NCBI GenBank assembly: GCA_963924555.1
Contig: OZ004593.1
Coordinates: 372,001-436,000 of the forward strand
Source: Crambe crambe
Taxonomy: Eukaryota > Porifera > Demospongiae > Poecilosclerida > Crambeidae
Length of the DNA stretch: 64,000 bases
Direction of reading: 5' to 3'
Shown here: positions 21,420 through 38,988 of the stretch, one piece after another
Layout of the letters: every line of letters starts with the position of its first letter
How positions within the stretch are numbered: the stretch's first letter is position 1
Position numbers and translations under genes: made by a program
Notes under the pieces: generated by a model
What the model saw: only the letters and a program-made list of their open reading frames with translations
Told to the model about the DNA's origin: nothing
The model's database searches: none

Positions 21420-23476
21420 ATGGATGTCGCAGAAGAGATTGTCGATGAATCAAGAAATGTCAATCAATCACCCACACCCAGTATGATATCAGATATAAAT
21501 GTACCGGTAGATGACAACCCAAGAATCAGCGTTGTGGAACCGGACAAAGAAATATTCCTTGAGTCACACCTCAAGCTCCGTGGCAATTCTTTGACAGAAG
21601 AAGAATTCATGGAAAGACAAAGATTTATAGAAAACTCAAGGTAGCTACCAACAGACATAGCTAGTTAAATAGATTATAATTGGCTCACTTTATGTGCAGA
21701 ACTGAAAGGCATTGGAGCATGGCAGCTCGTGTAGCTCCTCCAATGGAGGACAGCGCAAAATGTGACACACATGATTTCATTCAAGAGCAACGCAAGATCA
21801 TCGAAGCCTTTCGGTCCCAGCCCTGGCCTATGCAAACTAAGATACAGGCACTCAAGTCAGTGTGTTTCTGTCAGAAAACCCATTTGTAGCTAGTAGGGGC
21901 AGAATTTATATAGCTTAGGATGTGATTCTGCATGCTATCTGTATTGTAACATTGACTGCTGTTCTCTATAATAGAGATTATAAGGAAAACATCTCAAGGT
22001 ATGTGGATCATCTGAACACCATTGACATGGCTAGAGACAAATTCAGAAGGGTATGGAGCTATAGCTATCATTTCCAACTCTGTACACACCCATGGCCATT
22101 CATTATACGTATGAATGCAGTGGTTTTGCAGAATAAAAAGGAAGATTGGAGTCTTCCTACTTAATTTTAGGCTGTGGAGGACCGTTATTAAGACTATTGA
22201 AGGCAAGTCTTAATTTTAAAAAACTGCTGATGAATTCGATAATAGCCATAACTTTTTTGTGTGGTCTGCAGTAAATTTTGGGACGAATGTAGGATCATAC
22301 TTCATACTGCTTCGCTGGCTCTGTTTGCTCAATCTCTTTCTTTTTGTCCTCCAATTTGGGATAGTCATCCTACCCCAGGCCAGTCAGCTAGTCATGTAAA
22401 AATTACTAACAGTCTATGGAGTTTTAAACTTGCAGATATTAGCAGGTCATGGACTGAAGCCTTCTGATGAAATCAAACAAAACTTTTCAGCCATTTCTTA
22501 TATAATTGATGGCAGGGTAATTATTAGGGTAGACTTGATTTAATGCTATAACTAGTATTATCTATAGGGTTATGTCTTTGAATACTCTGTCCTCTTCTAT
22601 GGTTATTATGATTCTGGTCAGAATGAGACATATGAGGCCCCTCCTCCCAATCCTAAGCCCTACATTGGAGCTCACTACAAGCTCCCTATAGCCTATCTCC
22701 TGGTCACTATCTCGGTCTTTGTTATTAGTGGACTGGCTACTCTTTGGAGGTACAAACTGGGTCCCATAATCAAAAGTTCCCTCCACCCCTCCTATATTTT
22801 CACCCTCATTCTTTCTTATAGTATGAGCAGTTACACACAGAGCAAAATATTGCAGCATTCGGGTGCCGGGGGGAATTATTTCTTTGCATGGAAGGTCTTT
22901 GCCAGTTGGGACTTTGCAGTGACCAGTCCCAGGACTGTAGATCTGAAGATGAAGGAATTCATCATATCCTTCAAGGAATCACTTTATGAGACAACTGTAA
23001 TGAAACAAAAGGAGTTTAAGTTAAAGTGAGTAAAATCCTATATATAATCTTATTACATTTACATGGTTGCTAGCTAGACTGAAGCTGTGGGGAACTAGGA
23101 TTGTGACAAATATTATAGTCCTCGTACTGCTGGCTGGTTCTGGATATGCTATGTACGTGACTGCTGAAAATGCCATTCGTGTTGGAGAGTTCACCAACAT
23201 AAAGTTTGAACTGCAGGGTAGTGCTGGGAACATCATCCTGAATTTCATTCGCACTTTCCAGGCAAGTATTAGCTTTGTGAAGAGAAATGGTTGAACAGCT
23301 CAACTATATGCAATTTCTGCAGCTCCAAATCGTCACTATAGCGAGGAACTTTTTGCTTCCACTAATATTTTGGCTGCTTGAGTGGTTTGAAGGTCTCCAT
23401 CCCAGGAATACACTCAAATTGCACCTCCTAAGGTTTTTCATTTCTAACTATAGCTGCAAAAATTACAGATATGGAT

Positions 23477-23550
<74 letters not shown>

Positions 23551-25094
23551 GTTACAGAATTTTCTTGGTGTACTTTTCAAGCCTGTACATTATCATTATT
23601 TCCTTTTTTATCATCAGCAGAAGTTGTGTGAGTGTAGCTAGCTAGCTAATAATTATGATTTTCAAACTGCATCTAATCAGATTTATTAATACAGGTGAAG
23701 ATGCAGGGTAACATTAACTGTCGGTGCTGGGAGACTTCTTTAGGTCAAGAGCTCTTCAAACTGATGGTGTCATTGACTCTGGCAGAGATGTTCAGCATAA
23801 TAGCTCTGCCTGGCTCTCGTTGGCTTCTCAGCAAGTGTTCCAAACTCTTCAACAAATGGGTCAGTGAGTGAGTGTAGTTTCCCTTTTAATTACTTATACT
23901 CCTCCTTATTATCACACAGATTGGACCTGCAGAATTTGATCCACCTGCTAGTGTGTTGAATTTGATATATGGACAAGGCCTCATCCTGTTAGTTAAACTA
24001 TGTCTATTAATAAAACCATTATGGTTAACATATTAACAGATTTGGTGTCCTATTCTGCCCCTTTCTTCCTGGCATGGGGTTCCTGAGGAATATCATCATA
24101 TTCTACCTCAAGGCCTTTGCTGTGTTTTTCTTCAATAGACCACAAAAGATACTCTTTCGACTGGAGTCCACGCACAGCTTCTATATGGCAATTCTCCTGG
24201 TCACAGTGTTTATCAGTTTCTTTCCGATCGGCTATGCCATTGCAGAAATAAAACCATCCAATGGATGTGGCCCCTTCAGGTAAAGGTAGTAGCTAGCTAG
24301 CTATTACTTAACATCCAATTATTATAGGGGTCTGGCTAATATGCTGCAAGCTATATCCGTGGAGGTTACAACCTGGCCTTCGTTCCTCGCAGCATCATGG
24401 AACTACCTGCAAAGAGCCACAGTGATTATTCCACTAATTATCATCCTGTGGTATGTCAAACTAGCTATCTATGTCCCAGCCCACTAGCTAGTTTCATGTC
24501 TGTGCGTACAAGGGATAGCCAAGTGACTGCTAATAATCTTATGGATATTTCTTATTTTATAGTATCATCATTTATTATTATATAACTTTCACTAAGTCCC
24601 TAAAAGGTGCCAATAAGGACCTGGTGGTCCAGCTCAAAGTGGTACGTGGGAGCTGTTCTTTCTAATTACAGTTAAGTTATACATGCAATTAATTCACAAT
24701 GTAGGAGCAGAAACGAATACGAATCCAACATGGACAAGGTAAAAAATCACAATTGCAAATACATAGACCAACTGTGTACTCCTTGTTCTCCTTTTGGACC
24801 TTCATCTATATAACTCTCTCTGCAGAGAACTCAATGGATTTTAGTCCTTTTGGCCCTCGGAGAGCAAGATTACGGTCCAGCATTTCATCACCAATGCTCA
24901 TCAGTCCTAAAGAACTAGGACTACATTCTATATGTAGTACCACATCTGGGGGTAATTTTGCAACAACTAATATCAACAGACAGAACTCATCAGCACCACA
25001 ACCTGGTGATGATTTTAATCATGGAGCAGCTGGCAGATCGCAGGTCACTGATCTTACTTCCTCATCAGCACCACCACCAGTTCCACTTTCTTGA
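21420..25094 (+). CDS. TMC: Transmembrane channel-like (TMC) protein
   Basis: At least fifteen exons. Exon 1 (21420-21640) is an acidic cytosolic N-terminus. Successive exons encode RSQPWPMQTKIQALK, FGTNVGSYFILLRWLCLLNL (first TM), GYVFEYSVLFYGYY, a pore-region helix YFFAWKVFASWDFAVTS, SGYAMYVTAENAI, FLLPLIFWLLEWFEGLHPR, the family signature CRCWETSLGQELFKLM (about 23715-23765), VLFCPFLPGMGFLRN and NGCGPFR. The last exon (about 24829-25094) is a Ser/Pro-rich cytosolic tail. The CWET-GQE motif and the order of hydrophobic segments are diagnostic of TMC proteins, ten-TM TMEM16-like cation channels used in hair-cell mechanotransduction and in invertebrate mechanosensation. I cannot place it in the TMC1/2/3 or TMC4-8 branch. 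A long (TC)n tract forms one acceptor. Head-to-head with NOS1AP (350 bp between starts). Confidence 0.92.
23478..23549 (+). repeat. (TC)n microsatellite serving as polypyrimidine tract
   Basis: About 70 bp of TC dinucleotide end 8 bp before the acceptor TTACAG|AATTTTC of the TMC exon starting at 23558. Confidence 0.92.
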
Positions 25095-25187
25095 ACCATG
25101 GCCTTTTTCATACATGCATAACTTCTGACAAAAATTTATTATAAAAAAATATATTATTACATTTGCCTAATAGCTAGCTAGCTAATG

Positions 25188-26843
25188 CTACAGGGATTTG
25201 GACAGGTTGAGTCTTGAGTCCAAATCAACTTCTAGTTTGAATTGATCACCACTGAATCCTCCTAGGACACTCTCTTGTGGAAGGTTGTGAGCAGCCTGAA
25301 GGTACTCCTCCACGCAGCTGTGTCTCAGGGTCAACTGCTGGGGGTTGGGCTGGGTGGGTGGGGCTCCAGGGTGCAGCCTCATAATTGGACCACTGTTCAC
25401 TTGAGTGGCAAGATGGGGCATATTGGATGTAATGGAAGTGTTACTTGGTAACTGTTCACAGTCCATCATGCATTCTAAAGAATCCAACCTTCCTTCGCAT
25501 TCCATCGACTCCATACTCGGGAGGTTACCCTGCTGAGTTGTGGGTGTGTCCATCCTCACACCAGCCACGCCCATTTCCTCGCTGCCAGTAAAATGCAAGG
25601 GAGAAATATTGTTCAGTGCAGACATTCCAGTATTTGAGGGTTGTGCCTGTTGCATTGACTCTGGGTACAACGGAGTCTTTTGAAGAGAAGGCATGAATAA
25701 GGATCCATCTTCCCATCTTCCTGCAGCTAAAGTAGAAAAGGACCCTTTCTGCTTGCTTGGAGAAACACTTGAGAGAGATGTCCCGAATTCTTGTTGGGAC
25801 GAGATGGCCACTGCTGAGGGGTCATCAGCACAACACGCCTTCTTCTCGATTGGCCAATTAGATTCCACACTCTGGTCTACCACGACCCAATCTGACTCCC
25901 CACTGCTACCAGTGCTGGAATAGCTGTAATCGAAACAAAACTGGAGGCTTGCATCAGAATCATTCTCATCTGGGTTCTTCCGTTTGATTGAAACTTTTCT
26001 CTTCCTCAGGTTAGGGTCTTCTCCGTAAAAAGTGTCTAATGTTTGAGAACGGGGACGAGTCACCTCATGAGAGGGTGAGTGGGAGCCAAACGTCCGTGAC
26101 CGCGTGGGCCGGACTTCAGGCAGTTGAGTGGTTTCGTAACTATGGGGAAGGTGAGGGTGGATGCTGTGGAGGTCGTAACTACGGCTTAAGAAATGACTAG
26201 GAGAAGTGGGAGGGAAAAGGGTGGGGGTGGCAGAGTCGCTGGTCTCGCCATCTGCTAGTGAATTGTCCTTGTTGGGTACTAGGAGGAATGAACTATTCTG
26301 GTGTGGTCTGGAATTGAAATACGGGGACTGGGAATGGGACGCTGATTGATCTGTGAATCCGAGAGTATCATTGGTTCCTTCCATTGGAATGGAACCAGAG
26401 AGGAAACTCTGATAACTTCCGAATCCACTGCTGACATGGGAATTGGAGGAAGGGAAGGCTGTGGTCACATGACCACTTGGCAACGTATTCAAAGAGCAAC
26501 ACACTCGCTTGTGAGGAGAGCCTAATAGGGAATCGTCATCAAGAGCCGTGGGTGAAGATGGGAAAGTCCTCTGTTTGGGAGAGAATGAGGAGTGAACATG
26601 AAATCCAGCCAATGGTGACTCCTCCTCATCGTCAAGTGGGAACGTGTCTCTCCTTAAGTCCAGACCTATCCCTTCGAACTTGCTAGCTGGGATTTCAAAT
26701 AGTTGGTGATTACGAGATCGAGGCTGCATCTCGGGACTTGGGGGTGGGGCTCGGGGATATGGTGTCAGGTGATCATCGCTAGTTTCTGGAATGAAGACAT
26801 CAGCCATGGCCATCCTCAAACACTTCAACTGATGTTGCAATTT
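25188..26843 (-). CDS. Unrecognised Ser/Pro-rich protein, large 3' exon
   Basis: One open frame of about 551 codons ends in a stop at 25188 and begins at an apparent acceptor (GGTGCAG|AAATTG at 26843). At least one upstream exon is therefore expected but not found. If translation starts internally, ATGs at 26813 and 26807 are available. The sequence is mostly disordered: PYPRAPPPSPEMQPRSRN, several SPKQ/SPHK/SPSHE phosphosite-like motifs, a basic NLS-like LRKRKVSIKRKNP, then an acidic/aromatic patch (SDASLQFCFDYSYSS; SDWVVVDQ) and a C-terminus with EEYLQAAHNL and FKLEVDLDSRLNLSKSL. This composition suggests a nuclear regulatory protein (NLS plus acidic hydrophobic patches), but I recognise no family. 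It is tail-to-tail with TMC, 93 bp between stop codons. Confidence 0.75.
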   Translation of the reverse strand, partial: KLQHQLKCLRMAMADVFIPETSDDHLTPYPRAPPPSPEMQPRSRNHQLFEIPASKFEGIGLDLRRDTFPLDDEEESPLAGFHVHSSFSPKQRTFPSSPTALDDDSLLGSPHKRVCCSLNTLPSGHVTTAFPSSNSHVSSGFGSYQSFLSGSIPMEGTNDTLGFTDQSASHSQSPYFNSRPHQNSSFLLVPNKDNSLADGETSDSATPTLFPPTSPSHFLSRSYDLHSIHPHLPHSYETTQLPEVRPTRSRTFGSHSPSHEVTRPRSQTLDTFYGEDPNLRKRKVSIKRKNPDENDSDASLQFCFDYSYSSTGSSGESDWVVVDQSVESNWPIEKKACCADDPSAVAISSQQEFGTSLSSVSPSKQKGSFSTLAAGRWEDGSLFMPSLQKTPLYPESMQQAQPSNTGMSALNNISPLHFTGSEEMGVAGVRMDTPTTQQGNLPSMESMECEGRLDSLECMMDCEQLPSNTSITSNMPHLATQVNSGPIMRLHPGAPPTQPNPQQLTLRHSCVEEYLQAAHNLPQESVLGGFSGDQFKLEVDLDSRLNLSKSL

Positions 26844-28763
26844 CTGCACCAAAAAGTAGGTGAGTACAGAGGTCAGAGTACATACTTATATGACTCAGAG
26901 ATGAAAGCAAGTGCATTCTTTCATGATCAAATGATATATACTCGAATCATTAAAAAACATTTTTTTAGCAACCATTTCTTCAATTCTGAATTATGTATTT
27001 TTGGCTCCATTAATTATCTACACTGGAGCAATCACCTAGCACTACTACCACCTCTTAACATTCCTATGTCCATATATGGTCAACCAATGCTAGACCAAGT
27101 CCTTAGCTCATATCCCCACAGGGGCACCACAAATGCCAAGCTGGTGTCGGCAGTGGTGGTTAGAGTATGTGAAAGCATGGCTTATAATAGGAGATCAAAC
27201 CACAACAACCACATGTGCACCTTATCCAGACTTTGTCCTATAACCTTTTGGATGACTAATGAATTATCAATCACTGACAACCAGGCCTTAAGGAGGTAAC
27301 TATAATATCATGGCCAAGGACTCCATATATACTAAAATTTACAAAAGTCAGGGTCATGACATCAACTAAAAGGAAGCCATCTTCCTCCTCTTGAGAGTAA
27401 AGGCAAAGCAGGTGTACATACCAGGACTGGGGTGACATAGCAACAGGTATGACTTCCCTGGAAATGAGTTGTGTCCATTACATGCCTTGGAAATAATTGG
27501 CTGGAGATGTTCTCCAAGGGTTACCCACTCATAAGAGGGTAATTTGCATATACTTTGCCACAAAAATGCTGTGTAGTGAGGAATAAGCAAAGCAACATTA
27601 CAGACACTCGCATATCCATAAATGGCATACCTGTTAGTATTCACTTCAATACAGTCAGCTAAGGCCCAAATGACCAACCAACTTCCAGTTTATAACGAAT
27701 TACAACAGAGCAGTGGCCCTCTCAGTATCTACTTTACTACTTCTCCCATCCTAAGGTTATTCTATTTGACAGATCATTGAAGGAGTTGCCTGTCCCAGGG
27801 TGAGACACCCTCCCCACTAAGAAATTGCACTCAATGCCAAATTAAAACTCAATCATATTCAAAGCCACAATTTGAATCGGGAAAGCACTTGTGCACACAC
27901 ACAGAACAAGAAGTGGGAGGCAGTAAGTACAAGTAAGCGTAAACTTGGAATGCAAACAAGTAGAGACAATCATGCCTAAATGTGAAACATGCAGTGTACA
28001 GAGAAAAAACACCATCTCCTCATATGCGAAACAAGTTACTAAATTCAATAAAGAAGGCAGAAAAAACGGGAGGATAGCGGATATACATGGATGGGTCATA
28101 CTTTTCCCTAAATCTTTGGAGAACCTCTCTTTCTACTTTCCATGGCACTTGGGGGATATTGACTGAAAACCTCTTGGGAAAGTGCTATGGTTATTTAAGA
28201 CATCAGGGTACAACGAATCAAATCACCTTATTAAATAGCTATCAAGACAAAGTTTTGTCTATCATGATAAATTAGAGGCAGGAAAGTTCCATGCATCTGT
28301 TCCCTCTGACTACTTCACCAGCTAGCAATACAGTAGCCAGTTAGTTGCAAGCAGTTGTGGAACTAGACAAGAGAGTAGCCACCATTTTCTTTCTCAGTAC
28401 CCACCATGTAGTTTAACTTAACTTACACCTTCTCCTTCGCTAACAGCTACAGATCTTTGATAACGAAATGCCTTCTATTTCCTTCCTTTATGGGAGGGTA
28501 GTCCCTTACTGGCCTGGCTAGACCAGTCACTAGTCCAGCGAACGAATAAATGAAGATTTCGTCCGGAATATCTACTCAGAATGGCGGCCAGTTCTGTTAT
28601 CGTTTTCAGTACAGGCTTACAATGAAGAGATCAGCTGTCTGTATTACCTAAAACGTGTCGGACCATCTCCTTCCTGCCTGAATTTCGCACTCTCTCCACC
28701 TTCCAGGAAATGACCTGCTGACCCTTTGAGTGTGCTCTATTTTGAAAAAGGGCGGCGGTCTAT
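26844..28763. other. Non-coding stretch upstream of the Ser/Pro-rich gene
   Basis: About 1.9 kb without a coding region I can support. It probably holds the missing 5' exon(s), intron and promoter of the minus-strand gene. A donor-like GAAG|GTGTAAG on the minus strand near 28437 could end a 5' exon. Short ORFs here are unremarkable. Confidence 0.5.
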
Positions 28764-29319
28764 CATAAGGTAAAGCGTAACTTGGGACAGTGGAGTTATA
28801 TTTCAATCTTGCTTCGAGATTACTAAGAGTTTCAAGATCTTATTTTGCACACATAAACATTTATGCTTTGTCTCTCTCTGAATCCAATCTAGAGTGATTT
28901 GGTTACTCTGTTGGTAATAAGCAGCCCTAAACACTCTGCTGATTTTACAAGACCGCAAGAATAAACTAACTTCAAACTCACTGAACTGATTTATCAATAT
29001 TCTATTCACTGAGATAACGCTGCATAATGATCTCTGTGTTTTAAAAAAGTGATAAGTCAGCAAAATATGCATAGTGCACTGTTTTAGCTTTATCAAAATT
29101 GCAGTGTCCCATGTTATCCTGAAAGGGATTTCTGCATACTACACATGGGCGAATTGTAGCCAATTAATTAGTAAGCAATACCAATCATCTTTAGCTCAAC
29201 CTGGGACTAGAAAAGTTACTCTATCTCTTGCAACTTAAAGCTTGTTTATAGCTAAAGCGGTTGCAGAGATATCATCATTTGTAGTAAGAGTGTCCCAAGT
29301 TACCCCAATCTACCTTATG
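28764..29319. mobile_element. 556-bp inverted-repeat element (MITE-like) in the MFS-gene promoter region
   Basis: The left end CATAAGGTAAAGCGTAACTT..GGGACA (28764-28789) and the minus-strand right end CATAAGGTAGATTGGGGTAA.CTTGGGACA (29319-29291) match closely. A further TGTCCCATGTTA copy lies internally at 29104. No coding potential. TA dinucleotides flank the AGGTA...TACCT core, compatible with a TA target site, but the repeat extends past them. It ends about 110 bp before the transporter start codon. Confidence 0.7.
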
Positions 29320-29333
29320 CACGCATGCGCAAA
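29320..29333. promoter_or_regulatory. NRF1-like site GCATGCGCA next to the MITE end
   Basis: CACGCATGCGCAAA immediately follows the right end of the inverted-repeat element and lies about 100 bp upstream of the transporter ATG. It has the same core as the sites at 4434 and 47093. Binding is inferred. Confidence 0.4.
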
Positions 29334-29429
29334 TGACTTAATCATCATGTGATAATTACATCACATGGGGCTGGGCTTTTAGAGCTGCATGCAGTAGCTA
29401 GCTACGCCTTTAGCTTTGGAGATCAGAAA

Positions 29430-32272
29430 ATGAGTGAAGAAAAGAAGAGGCTTTTAGGAGGAGCGGATGAAGAGCCGCCACCAGCTTACACAGGTCTCCC
29501 CCCAAAAGGACCTCTTTCGGAGCAGGAGCAGGATGAGAAACCACAGAACAAAGTCCTTCTCTTTTTATACGAGCACCGGTCTTCTATTCCTGGCTATGGA
29601 ATGATACGCATGGTTCGGGGAGTCAGTGTCTACGCTCTGTATGTTCTCGTAGCGATGCTGTTGGCTTACTTGTTGAATCAGTTGGACCGCTACACCTTGC
29701 CCATTGTGACCACCTCAGCTGGCTACGACCTGCAGTATGGCGATCTATTGTGCATGAAGAATAGAAAAATCCCGCAAAATATTTTCGATGACTACAACAT
29801 CACATCCAACATTACTGACATTTGTACTAAAGAAAAATACTTTGATGAAGAGCTGAACACCACCATCAATGTGAAGTGAGTGTAAAGTAATAATTAAACT
29901 GTGCAAAAAATTACATACCAAGTAGAATACGTGTTAAAAAAAAAAAAATTAAAAAAATGTGCAAAATGGTTACTATGCCCTATGATAAGATAAGAGCGAG
30001 GTGCCCCAAATGCACCTTCAAAGAATTTATTTTTTATTGTTGTTTTTATTGTTGCTTTTATTGTTGTTTTATAGAAAAAATGAAACGTATTGTACCACTC
30101 TTCCTATTCTTCTCTTTGGTAATGAGACAGAAAGTGAAAATGGCACTAACATCACTATACATTACAATGCATGCGAGTTTAATCACAGTGGCAAGGGTCT
30201 TCTTTACCAGATAGTGGCTGGTCCAGTCTTCAACAACCTCTACCCCCTTGCTGGAATCTTCACTGGCTTCCTGGCCGACTACGGCTATCGTACAATCTGG
30301 TTGGTCATTTCACTTGTCTTCTGGAGTGCCATAACAGGTGTGACCGGTTTTGCCCAAGCCTACTGGCATCTTGTCCTCTTGCGTGCTCTTCTTGCTATCG
30401 GGTACTTTATTAACTTAACCTAATATGGTTTCCTTAGACCCATGCTAAGTGGGATAGTAAGTATCTGATACTCTTAATTAATATAGGCAACCTCCATATT
30501 CTTGTGTTTTATGTAAGAATTTGTAATAGGCAACCTCCATTCTTGTGTTTGTGGTATCTTTTGTAGAAGTGGCCGCATGTTTTAGTGCCGCTGACATTGC
30601 ATAAGACTGAATAAGGCATGGAGATGGTAGTGTATAAAGTGTCTATACTTTTATGGGCTCATTGCTGTTTCCATTTTCTCTCTTCTCACAGAGCTGCTGG
30701 TTGCAGTCCATTTGCTGTGTCCATCATTGGTGACTACTTCCCACAGGAGTTTCGAGGCACGGCCATTGGCGTGTATTATTGGGGGGTCTACATCGGTTAT
30801 AGTCTGGCCTTTGCCATCGGCAATGGAATACAGCAAGCTCTCAACTGGAGATGGGTCTTCTTCCTCAGTGCTTTTATAGGTGAGTGCTCTTATAGAGGGG
30901 GTAGTCTTATTAGAGGTGCTCTTATAGGTAATGGGTGCTCCTATAGGTGAGTGCTCTTATAGAGGGGGTAGTCTTATTAGAGGTGCTCTTATAGGTAATG
31001 GGTGCTCCTATAGGTGAGTGCTCTTATAAGCGGGTGTTTTGAGTGGGTCTTATGGTGTAGTAATGCCTTGAAGAGGAAATAATTCTTGACCACAAAATAG
31101 GCAGTAGACGACATCATGTTCATGTGACTGAACATCATGCATATGTGACTGTAGGTATTGGCGCTGCCATCATAATCCTGATCACAGTACGCGAGCCCAA
31201 ACGAAAGAAGAACCCAATTACAGACAACCCCAGCGAGGCCAAGCTGCCATTCCTTAAGCGTGTGGTGCTCCTTTTACGGACTTTTTTCATGCCTGGCATG
31301 TTCATCCTGTGCATAGCTGGAGGCATCCGCAATGCTGGGGGTTATGTCTGGGGCTACAACACTGAGATCTTCTTTGAGCAGTTCTATACCAAGGACCAAA
31401 TCAATCACTTTATGTCGTGGATCCCGTTGGTGGGAGGATCACTGGGTGCCATGGTGGGCGGGATCATTTCCGATATCCTAGTCAAGGGGAGGAGTCCGTA
31501 TATGCGTATCTGGGTACTGATCATCAGTCAGGTGAGAGAGCTAGAATGTGAATCAGAAAAGGAGTAGTTCACATGTTATGTATACAGTTCCTATAGCAAA
31601 CTGTCTCTCTACCTCATGCAGTTACCTTTATTAGATCTATCAGCTAATCCATGTCATATCATCTAAGTAGATAGCTGCTTAATGCCCACTAGAGTAGTGG
31701 GAAGCATTGATTGATTAATACGAATACAAAATTATGAAAATTTGAATTCCCTCTACACTAATGTGTAATAATATTATTTATATCACTTCTAATTATTGCA
31801 GATCCTAGCTGCCCCATTTGCAGCAGGTGCATTGTTTCTGCCGTACCCCTGGTGCTTCCTCATCCTCATCCTCTCCAATGTCATCGGGGAGATGTGGATC
31901 GGTGTCACCTCGGCCATCATAGTCGACTTGGCCCCAAGCAAAATCCGAACGGGTGCAATGGGTGTCTATCTCTTCATCATCACTGTCATAGGAGGCAACT
32001 TCAATCTCCTAGTGGACCCACTGCAGAAGGCTTTCTACAAGACAACCGGCTCCACGATAACGAGTTCTCGTTGGGCACTGTTTATAACCTTTCCATGCAT
32101 GTATGCGTTGAGTTCCATTCTATTTGTGCTGGCTTTTATCTTCATGCGACTGGACATCAAAAGGAAAGAGAAGCTAGACCAGATGCTGACCCTCAATGAC
32201 GATGGGAGGAAAGACGAGAAAGCAAGTGAGTCAGATGAAGAAGATGGCACTCCAAAGGACAAAGCAGTTTAG
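29430..32272 (+). CDS. Major facilitator transporter, Spinster-like
   Basis: Exons 29430-29875, 30075-30401, 30692-30879, 31155-31531 and 31802-32272 sum to 602 residues. A charged cytosolic N-terminus (MSEEKKRLLGGADEEPPPAYT) precedes TM1 (YVLVAMLLAYLLNQLDRYTL), matching the Spinster N..DR.T motif. A long glycosylated first luminal loop (NITSNITD, NETESENGTNIT) follows, then GFLADYGYRTIW (MFS motif A), RALLAIGAAGCSPFAVSIIG and DYFPQEFRGTAIGVYY. Twelve TM helices are expected. The tail is acidic. Spinster/SPNS proteins move sphingosine-1-phosphate or lysophospholipids across lysosomal or plasma membranes, but the substrate here cannot be read from sequence. The first ATG in frame is 29430. The exon-3 donor lies in a three-fold tandem repeat. 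Confidence 0.85.
30880..31025 (+). repeat. 67-bp tandem duplication containing a splice donor
   Basis: The intron after exon 3 starts at 30880 (ATAG|GTGAGTGCTCTTATA). The next 67 bp are repeated exactly, so the same TATAG|GTGAGTGCTC recurs at 30947, and its start again at 31014. Use of a later donor would insert a short peptide and then a stop (near 30948). Confidence 0.95.
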
Positions 32273-33077
32273 TAACGATCACCGTGTGGTTTTTTTATGT
32301 ACTAAGTTAATGACTGTTATTTAACTGTGCGTGAGTGAGCCCTATAATTAAATATTTATTCCTTTAATTGTTTCCTCTGCCTTCATGTATACAATTACTT
32401 TAATCATTGCACTTATAAATATCTTTTTTTCCTTTCTCATGTGTTGTTTCACGTGCACCATTTATGTACACACCATATATGTACCTCTTCCCAACCTTTT
32501 TTGTTCGTCATACTCTCTCTCTGGTGTGCATTAATAGGGACATCTTGAGACCAGTTATTCTGGAAGTGAAAATGATTGACCAACCCTCTACCACACATCA
32601 ACACTCTCTTAAGCACAAGTGGAACTAAATTAGCTACAAGTTGTTTTATTTTTAATTTTTTTCTATTCAGTAAGTTATGTCATAAATTTAATCATAAGTG
32701 GATGGATTGTTCATGTTGATCAAAGATAAGGACTTGTAGTCAAAATAATGTAATGGAAGTCAATTCTACTTTAAAAACAGCAATACATTATACAGAAACA
32801 TGCAAAAGAAAAATGTAACATCAAAATTCTGTCCAGTCATGTTGGATACATTCTACTTATCTAATTAAAAGTTGTATGACTGTCACATGACAGGTCACAT
32901 GACAGCAGGATGCAGTTATCAAAAAAAAAATTTTTAGCAGTCAAAAAACTTAGAATGATTGTGGTGAAGTTACTGCTGCCTTGGCAAATATTGTAACAAC
33001 AAAAAAGACGTCACATCCTATACATGCACGTAATACATAAAACTTTAAAATTAGTAGCTAGCGAAGAAGAAAAGGTC
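32273..33077. other. Tail-to-tail spacer between MFS transporter and PKN
   Basis: AT-rich 3' UTR-type sequence with several A/T runs. No coding region or RNA gene that I can support. Confidence 0.5.
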
Positions 33078-38988
<5,911 letters not shown>

